A stretch of 64,000 nucleotides of DNA from Clostridium sp. 1001275B_160808_H3 (GTDB lineage: Bacteria > Bacillota > Clostridia > Clostridiales > Clostridiaceae). Numbering within the stretch: position 1 is the first letter of the stretch; every line of letters starts with the position of its first letter. The translations under genes and the position numbers were made by a program. The stretch spans positions 346,687-410,686 of the forward strand of contig NZ_JADNAT010000001.1 in the NCBI RefSeq assembly GCF_015550425.1, read 5' to 3'. The notes under the pieces were generated by a model. The model did no database searches and was not told the origin of the DNA. It saw only the letters and a list, made by a program, of their open reading frames with translations. Below, one piece after another: positions 26,267 through 35,142 of the stretch.

Positions 26267-28495
26267 TTATTCACTAAACATATCTTGATTTGTAATATCT
26301 ATTATTCTATCTCTAAGTGAAGAATATCTCTCCATACTTCTTGTATTAGATACCATATACTTTAAAGCTTTTGGAATACCTACAACTACTACAAGCTCTT
26401 TTGCTCTAGTTATAGCTGTGTATAATAAATTTTTATTCATTAATAATGGTGAACCCATAAACGCAGGAGTAATTACTACTTTAAACTCACTTCCTTGGCT
26501 TTTATGTATAGTAATTGCATATGCTAACTCTAATTCATCTAAATATATGTAATCATAAATTACTTTTCTCTCATCATCAAAAATTATAGTAATTGTTTTT
26601 TCCTCTTCATTTATACTTTGAATAAAGCCCATATCTCCATTAAAAACGCCTACACCTTCATTCTCCCCACTTCCATTGACTCTAATCCATTTTAAAGAAT
26701 AATTATTTTTAGTCTGCATTACTTTATCACCTTCTCTAAAAACAACTTCTTTCAATTCTTTCTCTTTTTTGCTAGGTGACTTAGGATTTAAAACTTCTTG
26801 AAGTTTATTATTTAAGTTTTGCACTCCTAATATACCTTTTCTTGTAGGTGTTAATATTTGAATATCTCTATATTTATCCCATGATTTTTTGAAGTTAGGT
26901 AATCTTCTATTTATTAAATCTATTATGGTATTTAGTATTAAATCTACATCTTCTTTATTTTCAAAGAAGAAATCTCCATCCCTTCTATTTATATATGGCA
27001 TTTCACCATTATTAATTTTATGTGCATTTGTTACAATAAGACTTTCTTCCCCTTGTCTAAAAATATCTTTAAGCCTTACAACTTTTATAAAGTTACTTTC
27101 TATTAAATCCTTTAGCACATTTCCTGCACCAACTGATGGCAATTGATCTACGTCGCCAACTATTATTAATCTTGTTCCAAGCTTTATTGCTTTAAGCAAA
27201 CTATGCATAAGCATTATATCTATCATAGATGCCTCATCTATTATAATTACATCCGCTTCTAAAGGTTCCGATTCTCCCTTGCCATAATAAGAATTTTCAT
27301 CTTCACTTACTCCCATTTCTAATAATCTATGAATTGTTTTTGCTTCTCTACCAGTAGATTCAGTCATTCTCTTAGCTGCTCTTCCTGTTGGTGCTCCTAA
27401 TAAAACCTTCATGCCATTATTTTCATATATTTCTATGATAGATTTTATAATTGTAGTTTTTCCAGTTCCAGGCCCTCCAGTTATTATCTCTATACCATTT
27501 TCAAAAGCACCTACGATAGCCTCTCTTTGGGAATTTGCAAATTTTATTTTATTTTTTCTTTCAAATGCTTCGATCTCGAATTCAACATCTGAATTTATCG
27601 TTCTAAAATTTTCTATGCTTAATGTTATTATCTTATTTGTAACACCTAATTCACAATAATAATATGGTAAAGAAAAAACTGCTTCTATGTCATTAATTTT
27701 CTCTATTTTTATTTTTGTTTCTAATGCTAAGTTATATAAGTTTTCTTCTACCATTTGCCCTGGTACACCTAATATTTTAGATACCTCATCAATTAAATTA
27801 CTTTTAGGCATGTATGTATTACCTGATGCTGAAAATTGATTTAATATATATCTTATTCCACTTTGTATTCTAAATGGTGAAATAGACTCTATCCCTAAGC
27901 TTTTGGCTATTCTATCTGCCGTTATGAATCCTATTCCTGAAATCTCATCACAAAGAATATAAGGATTTTCTGATACAATAGCCTTGGCATCTACACCGAA
28001 CTTTTTATATATTTTTATACATTGATTGGTAGTCATACCATGGCCTTGGAAATAAATTATTATATCTTTTAAATCCTTTTGTTCTATATAAGATTCATAA
28101 ATTATCCTAAATTTTTTTTCACCAATACCTTCAATTTCTTGAAGTCTCTCAATGTGATTTTCTAATATATCTAAAGTTTCTTCTTTAAATTTATCCACAA
28201 TCTTTTTAGCAGTTATAGGACCTATTCCATGAATTATACCTGTACTTAAATATTTTTTTATTCCTTCTACGGAATTTGGTAATACTTCTTCATATTCCTC
28301 TATATTAAACTGACGTCCAAATTGTTTATGAAGTACCCATTGCCCTTTTAACTTAACATGTTGCCCTTCTTTTAAAAAAGGAACTATTCCAACTGCATTT
28401 ATACAATCTTTATCTATCCTTACTTTTGATACAACATACCCTGTATCATCACTCTTGAATACAATAGATTCTACTATTCCGTTTAGACATTCCAT
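26267..28495 (-). CDS. recD2: RecD2 family ATP-dependent DNA helicase
   Basis: 742 residues. Order: N-terminal OB-like domain, a helix-hairpin-helix region (GIIHGIGPITAKKIVDKF and EIEGIGEKKFRIIYE), and a superfamily 1B helicase core with Walker A GGPGTGKTTIIK, Walker B IIDEASMIDIMLM, GDVDQLPSVGAGNVLKDL, and late motifs AITIHKSQGSEF and YTAITRAKE. RecD2 is a 5'-3' helicase not bound to RecBC, with roles in repair and fork stability. The start at 28495 has GGAG at good spacing; an upstream in-frame ATG at 28534 precedes that site and adds 13 non-conserved residues. It is close upstream of the comFA-like gene (15-base gap), so it likely leads that operon. Confidence 0.93.
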   Translation of the reverse strand: MECLNGIVESIVFKSDDTGYVVSKVRIDKDCINAVGIVPFLKEGQHVKLKGQWVLHKQFGRQFNIEEYEEVLPNSVEGIKKYLSTGIIHGIGPITAKKIVDKFKEETLDILENHIERLQEIEGIGEKKFRIIYESYIEQKDLKDIIIYFQGHGMTTNQCIKIYKKFGVDAKAIVSENPYILCDEISGIGFITADRIAKSLGIESISPFRIQSGIRYILNQFSASGNTYMPKSNLIDEVSKILGVPGQMVEENLYNLALETKIKIEKINDIEAVFSLPYYYCELGVTNKIITLSIENFRTINSDVEFEIEAFERKNKIKFANSQREAIVGAFENGIEIITGGPGTGKTTIIKSIIEIYENNGMKVLLGAPTGRAAKRMTESTGREAKTIHRLLEMGVSEDENSYYGKGESEPLEADVIIIDEASMIDIMLMHSLLKAIKLGTRLIIVGDVDQLPSVGAGNVLKDLIESNFIKVVRLKDIFRQGEESLIVTNAHKINNGEMPYINRRDGDFFFENKEDVDLILNTIIDLINRRLPNFKKSWDKYRDIQILTPTRKGILGVQNLNNKLQEVLNPKSPSKKEKELKEVVFREGDKVMQTKNNYSLKWIRVNGSGENEGVGVFNGDMGFIQSINEEEKTITIIFDDERKVIYDYIYLDELELAYAITIHKSQGSEFKVVITPAFMGSPLLMNKNLLYTAITRAKELVVVVGIPKALKYMVSNTRSMERYSSLRDRIIDITNQDMFSE

Positions 28496-28779
28496 GTTAT
28501 CTCTCCAAATCTTCCAATAATATTTTAATCTCACTATTTTTATTATATAATTATATCATATATAAGTTGTAATAAAGATTATACATTTATATTAATTATA
28601 CTATATTTAGTGTGCTATAATTAAATAAATAAGTGTACTAACTTATATAAATAATAAGCTTTATATTATTTCAATTTTATACTATTTTTGAATACGTTTT
28701 ATAGCTATTTATACCATTCTAGCTTTTAATGTTATAGCTTTTAATTGAAATTTATATAAAAAAATGTGGAGGTGCTCAT

Positions 28780-29910
28780 ATGTTAATTAAAAATTGTAAT
28801 ATAGTATATCTTGATAAGATAGAAAAAGGATCCGTTTTAATCGAAAATGGAAAAATAAAGGAAATAAATCCTAGTAATATTAATGATTCTGAAGTAATAG
28901 ACGCAGAAGGTCTATATCTATCTCCAGGATTTATAGATGTTCATATCCACGGTGCAGGTGGACATGACACAATGGATGGTACATTTGAAGCAATAAATGA
29001 AATTTCTAAAACTATAGTTAAGCATGGGACTACTGCTTTCACTCCAACTACAATGACAGTATCAGTAGATGATGTAAGAAAATCTATGGGTGTTATAAAA
29101 GAAGCTAAAGAAAATGGTACTGATGGCGCTATTGTTTTAGGAGCTCACCTTGAAGGTCCTTTCATTAGTCCAAAAGCTATTGGTGCACAAAATCCTAATT
29201 TTTTAATCCCTCCAACTCTTGAGAACTTTAATGCTCTTGTCGGAGATGCTGAAGATGCTGTCGTATCAATAACAATTGCCCCTGAAGTTCCTGGTGCTAA
29301 AGAATTAATAAAGGAATTGTCAAAAAAAGGAATAGTTTGCTCTATTGGACATACAAAAGCTACCTATGACGAAGCTATGGAAGGCATTAAATGTGGCTGC
29401 TGTCACTCAACTCATTTATTTAACGCAATGACACCATTTGCTCATAGGGAACCTGGAGTTGTAGGCGCTATATTTGATAGCGAGATAACTACAGAAACAA
29501 TTTCTGATGGTATTCATATATCATATCCATCACTTAGAATAGCTTATAATCAAAAGACAACTGATAAAGTATTATTAGTTACTGATGCTATGATGGCTTG
29601 TGCAATGCCTAATGGAATGTATACATTAGGTGGTCAAGATGTTGTTGTTAAAGACGGTGCTGCAAGGCTTTTAAGTGGAAGCTTAGCGGGTTCAATCTTG
29701 ACTTTAGATAAGGCAATTAAAAATGTATATAAAAATGTTGGTCTTCCATTAAATGAAGCTGTAAAAATGGCTACTTTCAATGCTGCTAGACATTGTAAAG
29801 TTGAAGATAAAAAAGGTCTTGTAAAAGAAGGCTACGATGCTGATTTAGTTTTATTTGACGAAGATATAAACATAAAAAATGTAATAGTTTCTGGTAAAAT
29901 ACTAGTATAA
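28780..29910 (+). CDS. nagA: N-acetylglucosamine-6-phosphate deacetylase
   Basis: 376 residues, standard length. Metal-dependent amidohydrolase with FIDVHIHGAGGHDTMDG near the N-terminus, LEGPFISP (metal-binding Glu), SIGHTKATYDEA and CHSTHLFNAMTPFAHREPG (His ligands), and the catalytic Asp in LVTDAMMA. It removes acetate from GlcNAc-6-P, feeding amino sugars to glycolysis and wall recycling. GGAGGTG lies ahead of the ATG. No nagB or GntR regulator is adjacent, so it is solitary here. Convergent with metK. Confidence 0.95.
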   Translation: MLIKNCNIVYLDKIEKGSVLIENGKIKEINPSNINDSEVIDAEGLYLSPGFIDVHIHGAGGHDTMDGTFEAINEISKTIVKHGTTAFTPTTMTVSVDDVRKSMGVIKEAKENGTDGAIVLGAHLEGPFISPKAIGAQNPNFLIPPTLENFNALVGDAEDAVVSITIAPEVPGAKELIKELSKKGIVCSIGHTKATYDEAMEGIKCGCCHSTHLFNAMTPFAHREPGVVGAIFDSEITTETISDGIHISYPSLRIAYNQKTTDKVLLVTDAMMACAMPNGMYTLGGQDVVVKDGAARLLSGSLAGSILTLDKAIKNVYKNVGLPLNEAVKMATFNAARHCKVEDKKGLVKEGYDADLVLFDEDINIKNVIVSGKILV

Positions 29911-29911
29911 A

Positions 29912-29947
29912 TAAAAAATGCTCCAATCATAAATTGGAGCATTTTTT
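29912..29947. terminator. Bidirectional terminator between nagA and metK
   Basis: A 13-bp stem (AAAAATGCTCCAA with TTGGAGCATTTTT) flanked by A and T runs, between convergent genes. Confidence 0.9.
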
Positions 29948-29950
29948 ATT

Positions 29951-31126
29951 TTAAATATATTTTTTTATTTCTTCTACCTTATTTAAAGCTTCCCAAGGTA
30001 AGTTTAAATCATTTCTTCCAAAGTGACCATATGCAGCTGTTTGCTTGTAAATTGGTCTTCTTAATTCTAAATCTCTTATTATAGCGCCTGGTCTCAAATC
30101 AAATACTTTTTCAACTATTGAAACTATTTCTTCCTCTGATTTCTTTCCTGTTCCAAATGTATCTATTTCTATTGATACAGGCTTAGCTACTCCAATAGCA
30201 TAAGCTAATTGAATTTCTAATTTATCTGCAATTCCTGCTGCAACTAAGTTCTTAGCAACCCATCTAGCTGCATAAGCTGCTGATCTATCAACCTTAGTTG
30301 GATCTTTTCCTGAAAAAGCACCCCCACCGTGTCTTCCATATCCACCATAGGTATCAACTATTATCTTTCTTCCAGTTAATCCACTATCTCCTTGTGGCCC
30401 ACCAACAACAAATCTTCCAGTTGGATTAATGTAATACTTAGTACTATCATCTAATAGTTCAGCTGGTACTACAGCTTTAATTACATGTTCCATTAAATCT
30501 TTTCTTATTTGCTCTTGAGATACCTCTTCACTATGTTGTGTTGATATTACTATTGCATCTATTCTTACAACCTTATTATCATCATATTCAACAGTAACTT
30601 GAGTCTTTCCATCTGGTCTTAAGTATGGTAAAGTTCCGTTCTTTCTTACCTCTGATAATCTTCTTGATAATCTATGAGCCATAGCTATTGGTAATGGCAT
30701 ATATTCTTCTGTTTCATTCGTTGCAAAACCAAACATCATACCTTGATCTCCAGCTCCAACTGATTCAACATCATCCTTTTCTCCTGATCTTGATTCTAAA
30801 GCTTCATCTACTCCCATAGCTATATCGCCTGATTGCTCATCTATTGATGTTAAAACTGAACATGTTTCACAGTCAAAACCATATTTAGCTCTATCATATC
30901 CAATTTCTTTTACTGTTTCTCTAACTAACTTTGGAATATCAACATAGCAATTAGTTGATATTTCACCCATAACTAGTACCATTCCTGTCGTAACTGCTGT
31001 TTCACAAGCAACTCTTGCCATAGGATCCTTAGCTAAAATACTATCTAATACTGCATCTGAAATTTGATCACAAATTTTATCTGGATGCCCTTCTGTAACT
31101 GATTCTGATGTAAATAATCTTTTCAT
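29951..31126 (-). CDS. metK: S-adenosylmethionine synthetase
   Basis: 391 residues. N-terminal [21 protein letters not shown] (ATP-binding His), [12 protein letters not shown] and [19 protein letters not shown] (P-loop-like) are all intact. It makes SAM from methionine and ATP. A SAM-I riboswitch and terminator in the leader give feedback control. Start: the third ATG of a cluster (31126) has AAAGGAG eight bases upstream; the ATGs at 31144 and 31132 are too close to or ahead of that site, and the chosen start fits the family N-terminus. Confidence 0.97.
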   Translation of the reverse strand: MKRLFTSESVTEGHPDKICDQISDAVLDSILAKDPMARVACETAVTTGMVLVMGEISTNCYVDIPKLVRETVKEIGYDRAKYGFDCETCSVLTSIDEQSGDIAMGVDEALESRSGEKDDVESVGAGDQGMMFGFATNETEEYMPLPIAMAHRLSRRLSEVRKNGTLPYLRPDGKTQVTVEYDDNKVVRIDAIVISTQHSEEVSQEQIRKDLMEHVIKAVVPAELLDDSTKYYINPTGRFVVGGPQGDSGLTGRKIIVDTYGGYGRHGGGAFSGKDPTKVDRSAAYAARWVAKNLVAAGIADKLEIQLAYAIGVAKPVSIEIDTFGTGKKSEEEIVSIVEKVFDLRPGAIIRDLELRRPIYKQTAAYGHFGRNDLNLPWEALNKVEEIKKYI

Positions 31127-31201
31127 TTCCATTTCTCCTTTCATTTTATTTGATATTAATTCTAAACTATATTAATTCTAAACTAAATTAATTTATAAAA
31201 T

Positions 31202-31228
31202 AAAAAAATCTCTTCGATAAGAAGAGAT
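31202..31228 (-). terminator. SAM riboswitch terminator
   Basis: ATCTCTTC with GAAGAGAT around a five-base loop, then TTTTTTT on the minus strand. Confidence 0.9.
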
Positions 31229-31245
31229 GTTAAAAATCTTAATCT

Positions 31246-31354
31246 TTCTTATCTTGCAAAATTACTTTGCAGGAATTGGCACCACACTCAAATTTAATGA
31301 AGTAGGTTGCCGGGTTTCATCGGGCCCATTTCCCTCCGCCTCTCTGGATAAGAA
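31246..31354 (-). ncRNA. SAM-I riboswitch (S-box) of metK
   Basis: The minus strand has the S-box blocks in order: CTTATCCAGAGAGGCGGAGG, GGCCCGATGAAACCCGGCAACC, GGTGCCAATTCCTGC and AAGATAAG. TTCTTATC and GATAAGAA close helix P1. SAM binding should promote the downstream terminator. Confidence 0.97.
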
Positions 31355-31378
31355 CTAATATCAAATTTTACCTTTTAG

Positions 31379-31407
31379 AGTATATCACTTTTAATATTCA
31401 TAGTCAA
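31379..31407 (-). promoter_or_regulatory. Promoter of the metK leader
   Basis: TTGACT (31402-31407) and TATACT (31379-31384) on the minus strand, 17-base spacing, shortly upstream of the S-box. Confidence 0.75.
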
Positions 31408-31471
31408 CTAAAAAATATAAATTCATTGCATATTTAAACTTTTTAATTATAAAGTTCTAGCTTATTTACAA

Positions 31472-31501
31472 ATAAAAAAAGACAAGAATTCTTGTCTTTT
31501 T
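31472..31501 (-). terminator. Terminator of the tRNA cluster
   Basis: A palindrome AAAGACAAGAATTCTTGTCTTT, starting at the CCA end of the last tRNA-Tyr and followed by TTTT on the minus strand. Confidence 0.9.
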
Positions 31502-31586
31502 TGGTGGGGGAGGACGGATTCGAACCATCGAAACGAAACGTAACAGATTTACAGTCTGCCCCCTTTGGCCACTCGGGAACTCCCCC
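31502..31586 (-). tRNA. tRNA-Tyr (anticodon GTA), last in cluster
   Basis: An 85-base class II tRNA with a long variable arm and encoded CCA; anticodon loop CTGTAAA. Identical to the copies at 31779 and 31977. Confidence 0.97.
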
Positions 31587-31593
31587 ATATTAT

Positions 31594-31668
31594 TGGAGCT
31601 GGCAATAGGAATCGAACCTACAACCTGCTGATTACAAGTCAGCTGCTCTACCGTTGAGCCATGCCAGC
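31594..31668 (-). tRNA. tRNA-Thr (anticodon TGT)
   Basis: 75 bases with encoded CCA; anticodon loop CTTGTAA; acceptor GCTGGCA pairs TGCCAGC. Identical to the copy at 31870-31944. Confidence 0.97.
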
Positions 31669-31685
31669 ATATTTATTTTTTAAAA

Positions 31686-31761
31686 TGGTGGAAACAACAG
31701 GGATCGAACCTGTGACCCTCTGCTTGTAAGGCAGATGCTCTCCCAGCTGAGCTATGCTTCC
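31686..31761 (-). tRNA. tRNA-Val (anticodon TAC)
   Basis: 76 bases with encoded CCA; anticodon loop CTTACAA; acceptor GGAAGCA pairs TGTTTCC with one G-U. Confidence 0.97.
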
Positions 31762-31778
31762 ATATTAATATTATAAAA

Positions 31779-31863
31779 TGGTGGGGGAGGACGGATTCGA
31801 ACCATCGAAACGAAACGTAACAGATTTACAGTCTGCCCCCTTTGGCCACTCGGGAACTCCCCC
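31779..31863 (-). tRNA. tRNA-Tyr (anticodon GTA), middle copy
   Basis: An 85-base class II tRNA with a long variable arm and encoded CCA, identical to the other two copies in the cluster. Confidence 0.97.
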
Positions 31864-31869
31864 ATTTTA

Positions 31870-31944
31870 TGGAGCTGGCAATAGGAATCGAACCTACAAC
31901 CTGCTGATTACAAGTCAGCTGCTCTACCGTTGAGCCATGCCAGC
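31870..31944 (-). tRNA. tRNA-Thr (anticodon TGT), upstream copy
   Basis: 75 bases with encoded CCA; identical to the copy at 31594-31668. Only six bases separate it from the middle tRNA-Tyr. Confidence 0.97.
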
Positions 31945-31976
31945 ATATTATTATTTCATTCTAAACAAATTTTATA

Positions 31977-32061
31977 TGGTGGGGGAGGACGGATTCGAAC
32001 CATCGAAACGAAACGTAACAGATTTACAGTCTGCCCCCTTTGGCCACTCGGGAACTCCCCC
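31977..32061 (-). tRNA. tRNA-Tyr (anticodon GTA), first in cluster
   Basis: An 85-base class II tRNA with encoded CCA; the promoter-proximal member of a six-tRNA transcript (Tyr-Thr-Tyr-Val-Thr-Tyr). Confidence 0.97.
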
Positions 32062-32118
32062 ATTAAAATTTATTTAATTTCAGTTAAGTAAACATTATCG
32101 CCTCAACTGACAATGACT

Positions 32119-32147
32119 AGTATATATTTATTGCATACTAATTTCAA
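32119..32147 (-). promoter_or_regulatory. Promoter of the tRNA cluster
   Basis: TTGAAA (32142-32147) and TATACT (32119-32124) on the minus strand, 17-base spacing, about 58 bases ahead of the first tRNA. The rest of 32062-32357 is AT-rich with no gene seen. Confidence 0.65.
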
Positions 32148-32357
32148 GTGCGTTATTCACTCATTTAACAAGATTATATTCATTATTTTCTATATTTCTT
32201 TAATTTTCTCCTATTTAATACTAATATCATTTTTTATTGTCTTATATTGTCCTAAAATTTAATTCATTCAAAGTAATATAATTACCTATTTAATATTACT
32301 GATTATTCAATTTTTACTCTAAAACTGAAATATATATTCTGACTAATATTTAAAATA

Positions 32358-32921
32358 TTAAACTTCGTCTTCAATAATATTTAAATCAATATATCTACTT
32401 ATAATCTCCATAAATTCTTCATAATCCAATAACGACATTCTCTTTTTTACTAATAAAATCCCTTCTTTTACATTATCATTATCATATTTATTAGAAAAAT
32501 GATCATTTAATTTAACTATATCTATAATAGATAAACTTTTTAACATTCTATCTACTTCTAACTTTTCACTTTTTTCAAGTTCTGCAAATAAATTATTTTC
32601 AATATCACTTTCCTTTATTGTTAACCCTTCTATTTTGCTATCACTTTCTATTATATTTTCATTAGAATTAATATTATTATTAGATTCCTCTTTAATATTA
32701 AATCTTTTTAAATTATTATCTACTTTTTTTTGCTTCTCCTCTTTTGATATATCTTGCTCATTTAGAGTTTCATCACTATGTAGTTTTTTTTCGGTAGTTA
32801 CTTCCTTAGAATTATTACTTATAACATCTTCACTTTTTAATGGATTCCATACTAATAGATAATAGATAGGGATACTTGCTCCAAGAATTATAGTAATTAT
32901 ATAAGAAAATATTTTTTTCAT
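32358..32921 (-). CDS. Membrane-anchored protein of unknown function
   Basis: 187 residues. One N-terminal membrane helix (about 5-25), then a long polar linker rich in Asn, Glu, Lys and Ser (about 28-110), then a helical C-terminal domain (about 115-185) containing KSLSIIDIVKLNDHFSNKY and SLLDYEEFMEIISRYIDL. The anchor-linker-domain layout suggests a domain held outside the membrane. AAAGGAG precedes the ATG. It is divergent from yyaC, a sporulation gene, which makes a sporulation link possible but unproven. No family was recognised. Confidence 0.75.
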   Translation of the reverse strand: MKKIFSYIITIILGASIPIYYLLVWNPLKSEDVISNNSKEVTTEKKLHSDETLNEQDISKEEKQKKVDNNLKRFNIKEESNNNINSNENIIESDSKIEGLTIKESDIENNLFAELEKSEKLEVDRMLKSLSIIDIVKLNDHFSNKYDNDNVKEGILLVKKRMSLLDYEEFMEIISRYIDLNIIEDEV

Positions 32922-33031
32922 ATTTATTCATCTCCTTTTATTTAATTAATTTCCTTTTTATGTTTTTTTATACATTTTATTATATTTATTAGTTTCAAAA
33001 CATATATTGTATAAGCGGAGGTGAATTTTTA

Positions 33032-33568
33032 GTGAAGCATAAAGTATTATATAATTCTTATAATTCTCATATTGAAATAGCAAAATTTATCAAAGACTAT
33101 ATTACGAATAATACTGTAATTGTATGTATAGGTACTGATAAGTGCATTGGTGACTGCTTAGGTCCAATGGTTGGTACATTTTTAAAAGAAAAAAATTTCC
33201 CTCTTCCAGTGTACGGAACTATAGAGTCTCCAATACATGCTCTTAATATAAATAATAAATTAAATGAAATTAATAAATTGCATCCCAAAGCTTTAATCAT
33301 AGGAATAGATGCCTGCCTAGGTGAAGCTAGTTCTATTGGCGAAATACATACTAGAGATTATCCAATACATCCTGGAAAAGGGGTCGGTAAAAATTTACCT
33401 GACGTTGGTATAGCTTCTATAATCGGTATTATTGATTCTAGTGAAAATGCTGAATTTTTTACATCTAGAAGTATTCGTCTGCATTTAGTCATGGAAATGT
33501 CAAAAATAATATCATCTGCCATTATTCATGCATATAATCTTGCTCACAACCAAAAGGGGAGTTTTTAA
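33032..33568 (+). CDS. yyaC: YyaC family (DUF1256) spore protein, GPR-protease fold
   Basis: 178 residues with IVCIGTDKCIGDCLGPMVG near residue 30, IGIDACLGEASSIG and HPGKGVGKNLPDVG, which mark the YyaC/DUF1256 family. It resembles the spore protease GPR and hydrogenase maturation proteases and is made during sporulation. Its substrate is not known. It uses a GTG start with GGAGGTG ten bases upstream. It ends in a bidirectional terminator shared with mbl. Confidence 0.9.
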   Translation: MKHKVLYNSYNSHIEIAKFIKDYITNNTVIVCIGTDKCIGDCLGPMVGTFLKEKNFPLPVYGTIESPIHALNINNKLNEINKLHPKALIIGIDACLGEASSIGEIHTRDYPIHPGKGVGKNLPDVGIASIIGIIDSSENAEFFTSRSIRLHLVMEMSKIISSAIIHAYNLAHNQKGSF

Positions 33569-33579
33569 ACTCCCCTTTA
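33552..33579. terminator. Bidirectional terminator between yyaC and mbl
   Basis: A 12-bp perfect stem (33553-33564 with 33567-33578) overlapping the yyaC stop, with A- and T-rich flanks. Confidence 0.85.
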
Positions 33580-33623
33580 ACAATTTTATCTATTTAATAT
33601 ATGTATTTAATTGTATCTATAAT

Positions 33624-34658
33624 TTACTCAACTAATGATATTTCATTGTCTGAAGAATTTGTATCTATTTTGTCTAAATATCCCAAGACCTTGCCTGTTC
33701 CCTCGGCTACTGCTTCTACTGAATTGTTTGCAACTTCAACAGTAACACCAGTTTCATGTTCTATTAGCTTATCTAATCCATCTAATAAAGAGCCTCCACC
33801 TGTCATTAGTATCCCTCTCTCTATTATATCAGCAGCAAGTTCAGGTGGTGTTTTTTCCAATACAGATTTAACGCTTTCAACAATTAAAGATACTGATTCT
33901 TTTAATGCATATATTATTTCATCTGTTGAAATAGAAAGCTCATCTGGTAACCCAGTAATTAAATTTCTTCCCTTCATATTTGCATTTAAGTTTCTTGATC
34001 CCTTAAATGCTGATCCTATAGTCACCTTCAATTCTTCTGCTGTTTTCTCACCTATCATTATCTTGTACTTATTTCTTACATATTTTATTATTGCATCATC
34101 AAAAGTATCACCTGCTACCTTAATAGATGATCTTACAACAACTCCACCAAGTGATATTACAGCTATATCAGTAGTACCTCCACCAATATCTACCACCATA
34201 GATCCACTTGGCCTAGTTATATCTAATCCTGCCCCTATTGCAGCAGCTAAGGGTTCTTCTATTAAATGAACTTTTTTAGCGCCAGAGTTTCTTGCAGCAT
34301 CAATTACTGCCCTCTTTTCAACTTCCGTTGCTTGGGATGGAACACATACCATTACTTTAGGAGCTGTAATCTTACTCTTTCCATACGCCTTTTTAATGAA
34401 TTCTTTTAACATCTTTTCTGTTATATCATAATCTGATATAACCCCATCTCTTAGCGGTCTTACCGCAACAATGTTACCTGGAGTTCTTCCAATCATTTTC
34501 CTTGCTTCTTCACCAACTGCAAGCACTTTATTATTATTCTTATTTATTGCAACAACTGACGGTTCTTTTAATATTATTCCTTTACCTTTTGCATAAACTA
34601 AAACAGTCGCTGTACCTAAGTCTATTCCTAAATCGCTCCTACTTCTCCAAAACCACAT
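33624..34658 (-). CDS. mbl: MreB-family rod-shape protein (Mbl-like)
   Basis: 344 residues, actin fold. Phosphate-1 loop DLGTATVLVYAKGKG, the connect and phosphate-2 motif VVDIGGGTTDIAVIS, VAGDTFDDAIIKYVRNKY and the adenosine motif MTGGGSLLDGLDKLIE are complete. MreB-type filaments guide lateral wall synthesis. The location directly after spoIIID matches Mbl in Bacillus, although sequence alone does not separate Mbl from MreB or MreBH. A 137-base gap from spoIIID leaves room for a promoter of its own. Confidence 0.9.
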   Translation of the reverse strand: MWFWRSRSDLGIDLGTATVLVYAKGKGIILKEPSVVAINKNNNKVLAVGEEARKMIGRTPGNIVAVRPLRDGVISDYDITEKMLKEFIKKAYGKSKITAPKVMVCVPSQATEVEKRAVIDAARNSGAKKVHLIEEPLAAAIGAGLDITRPSGSMVVDIGGGTTDIAVISLGGVVVRSSIKVAGDTFDDAIIKYVRNKYKIMIGEKTAEELKVTIGSAFKGSRNLNANMKGRNLITGLPDELSISTDEIIYALKESVSLIVESVKSVLEKTPPELAADIIERGILMTGGGSLLDGLDKLIEHETGVTVEVANNSVEAVAEGTGKVLGYLDKIDTNSSDNEISLVE

Positions 34659-34795
34659 TCCTTGTTCACTCCTACTCTATTCGCACTATATAATATTTGA
34701 AATCTCTCTTATTTTACAATATTCGCTCTATTTCTTATTATATATGGAATATGGTAATCCTTCAATATATTTGTATTTAATTTTGTAATCAATTA

Positions 34796-35047
34796 CTACT
34801 CTGCAGTCTTATATTTCATCTTGGTAGCTTTTCCACCTCTTATGTGTCTTTCAGCTTTATTTAATTCTAGTATTGAATGAGTTTGTTCTGCTATAGCTGG
34901 ATTTATCTTAGGTAATCTTTCTGTCATATCTTTATGAATAGTACTTTTACTTACTCCAAATACTTTTGCAGTTTTTCTGATTGTATCTTTTGAATCTATA
35001 ATATATTTTGCTACTTCTAAAACTCTTTCTTCTATATAATCTTTCAA
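34796..35047 (-). CDS. spoIIID: Sporulation transcription factor SpoIIID
   Basis: 83 residues, the usual size. Helix-turn-helix IRKTAKVFGVSKSTIHKDM is followed by the basic C-terminal tail (RHIRGGKATKMKYK) that contacts DNA. SpoIIID works in the mother cell with sigma-E and then sigma-K genes. It starts at TTG with GGGAGG seven bases upstream. It lies in the conserved spoIID-spoIIQ-spoIIID-mbl order. Sigma-E control is expected from the family; no clear sigma-E promoter was confirmed. Confidence 0.97.
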   Translation of the reverse strand: MKDYIEERVLEVAKYIIDSKDTIRKTAKVFGVSKSTIHKDMTERLPKINPAIAEQTHSILELNKAERHIRGGKATKMKYKTAE

Positions 35048-35102
35048 AATATTACCTCCCTTTGAATAACTTATTAATACGCGACTATAAAATTTTAATA
35101 TT

Positions 35103-35137
35103 ATTCATCAGTCATTTTAGATTAATGACTGATGAAT
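35103..35137 (-). terminator. Hairpin between spoIIQ and spoIIID
   Basis: A perfect 14-bp stem (ATTCATCAGTCATT with AATGACTGATGAAT) just after spoIIQ. The following T tract is weak, so termination may be partial. Confidence 0.65.
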
Positions 35138-35142
35138 GTTTA

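Noticed and set aside
31502..32061. Near-identical blocks as a mobile repeat
   Set aside because: They are tandem tRNA genes with proper cloverleaves; no integrase or attachment site is nearby.
33601..34269. Long plus-strand ORF (222 codons) opposite mbl
   Set aside because: It is antisense to a fully conserved actin-fold gene, has low-complexity Ser/Thr/Pro content and no ribosome site.
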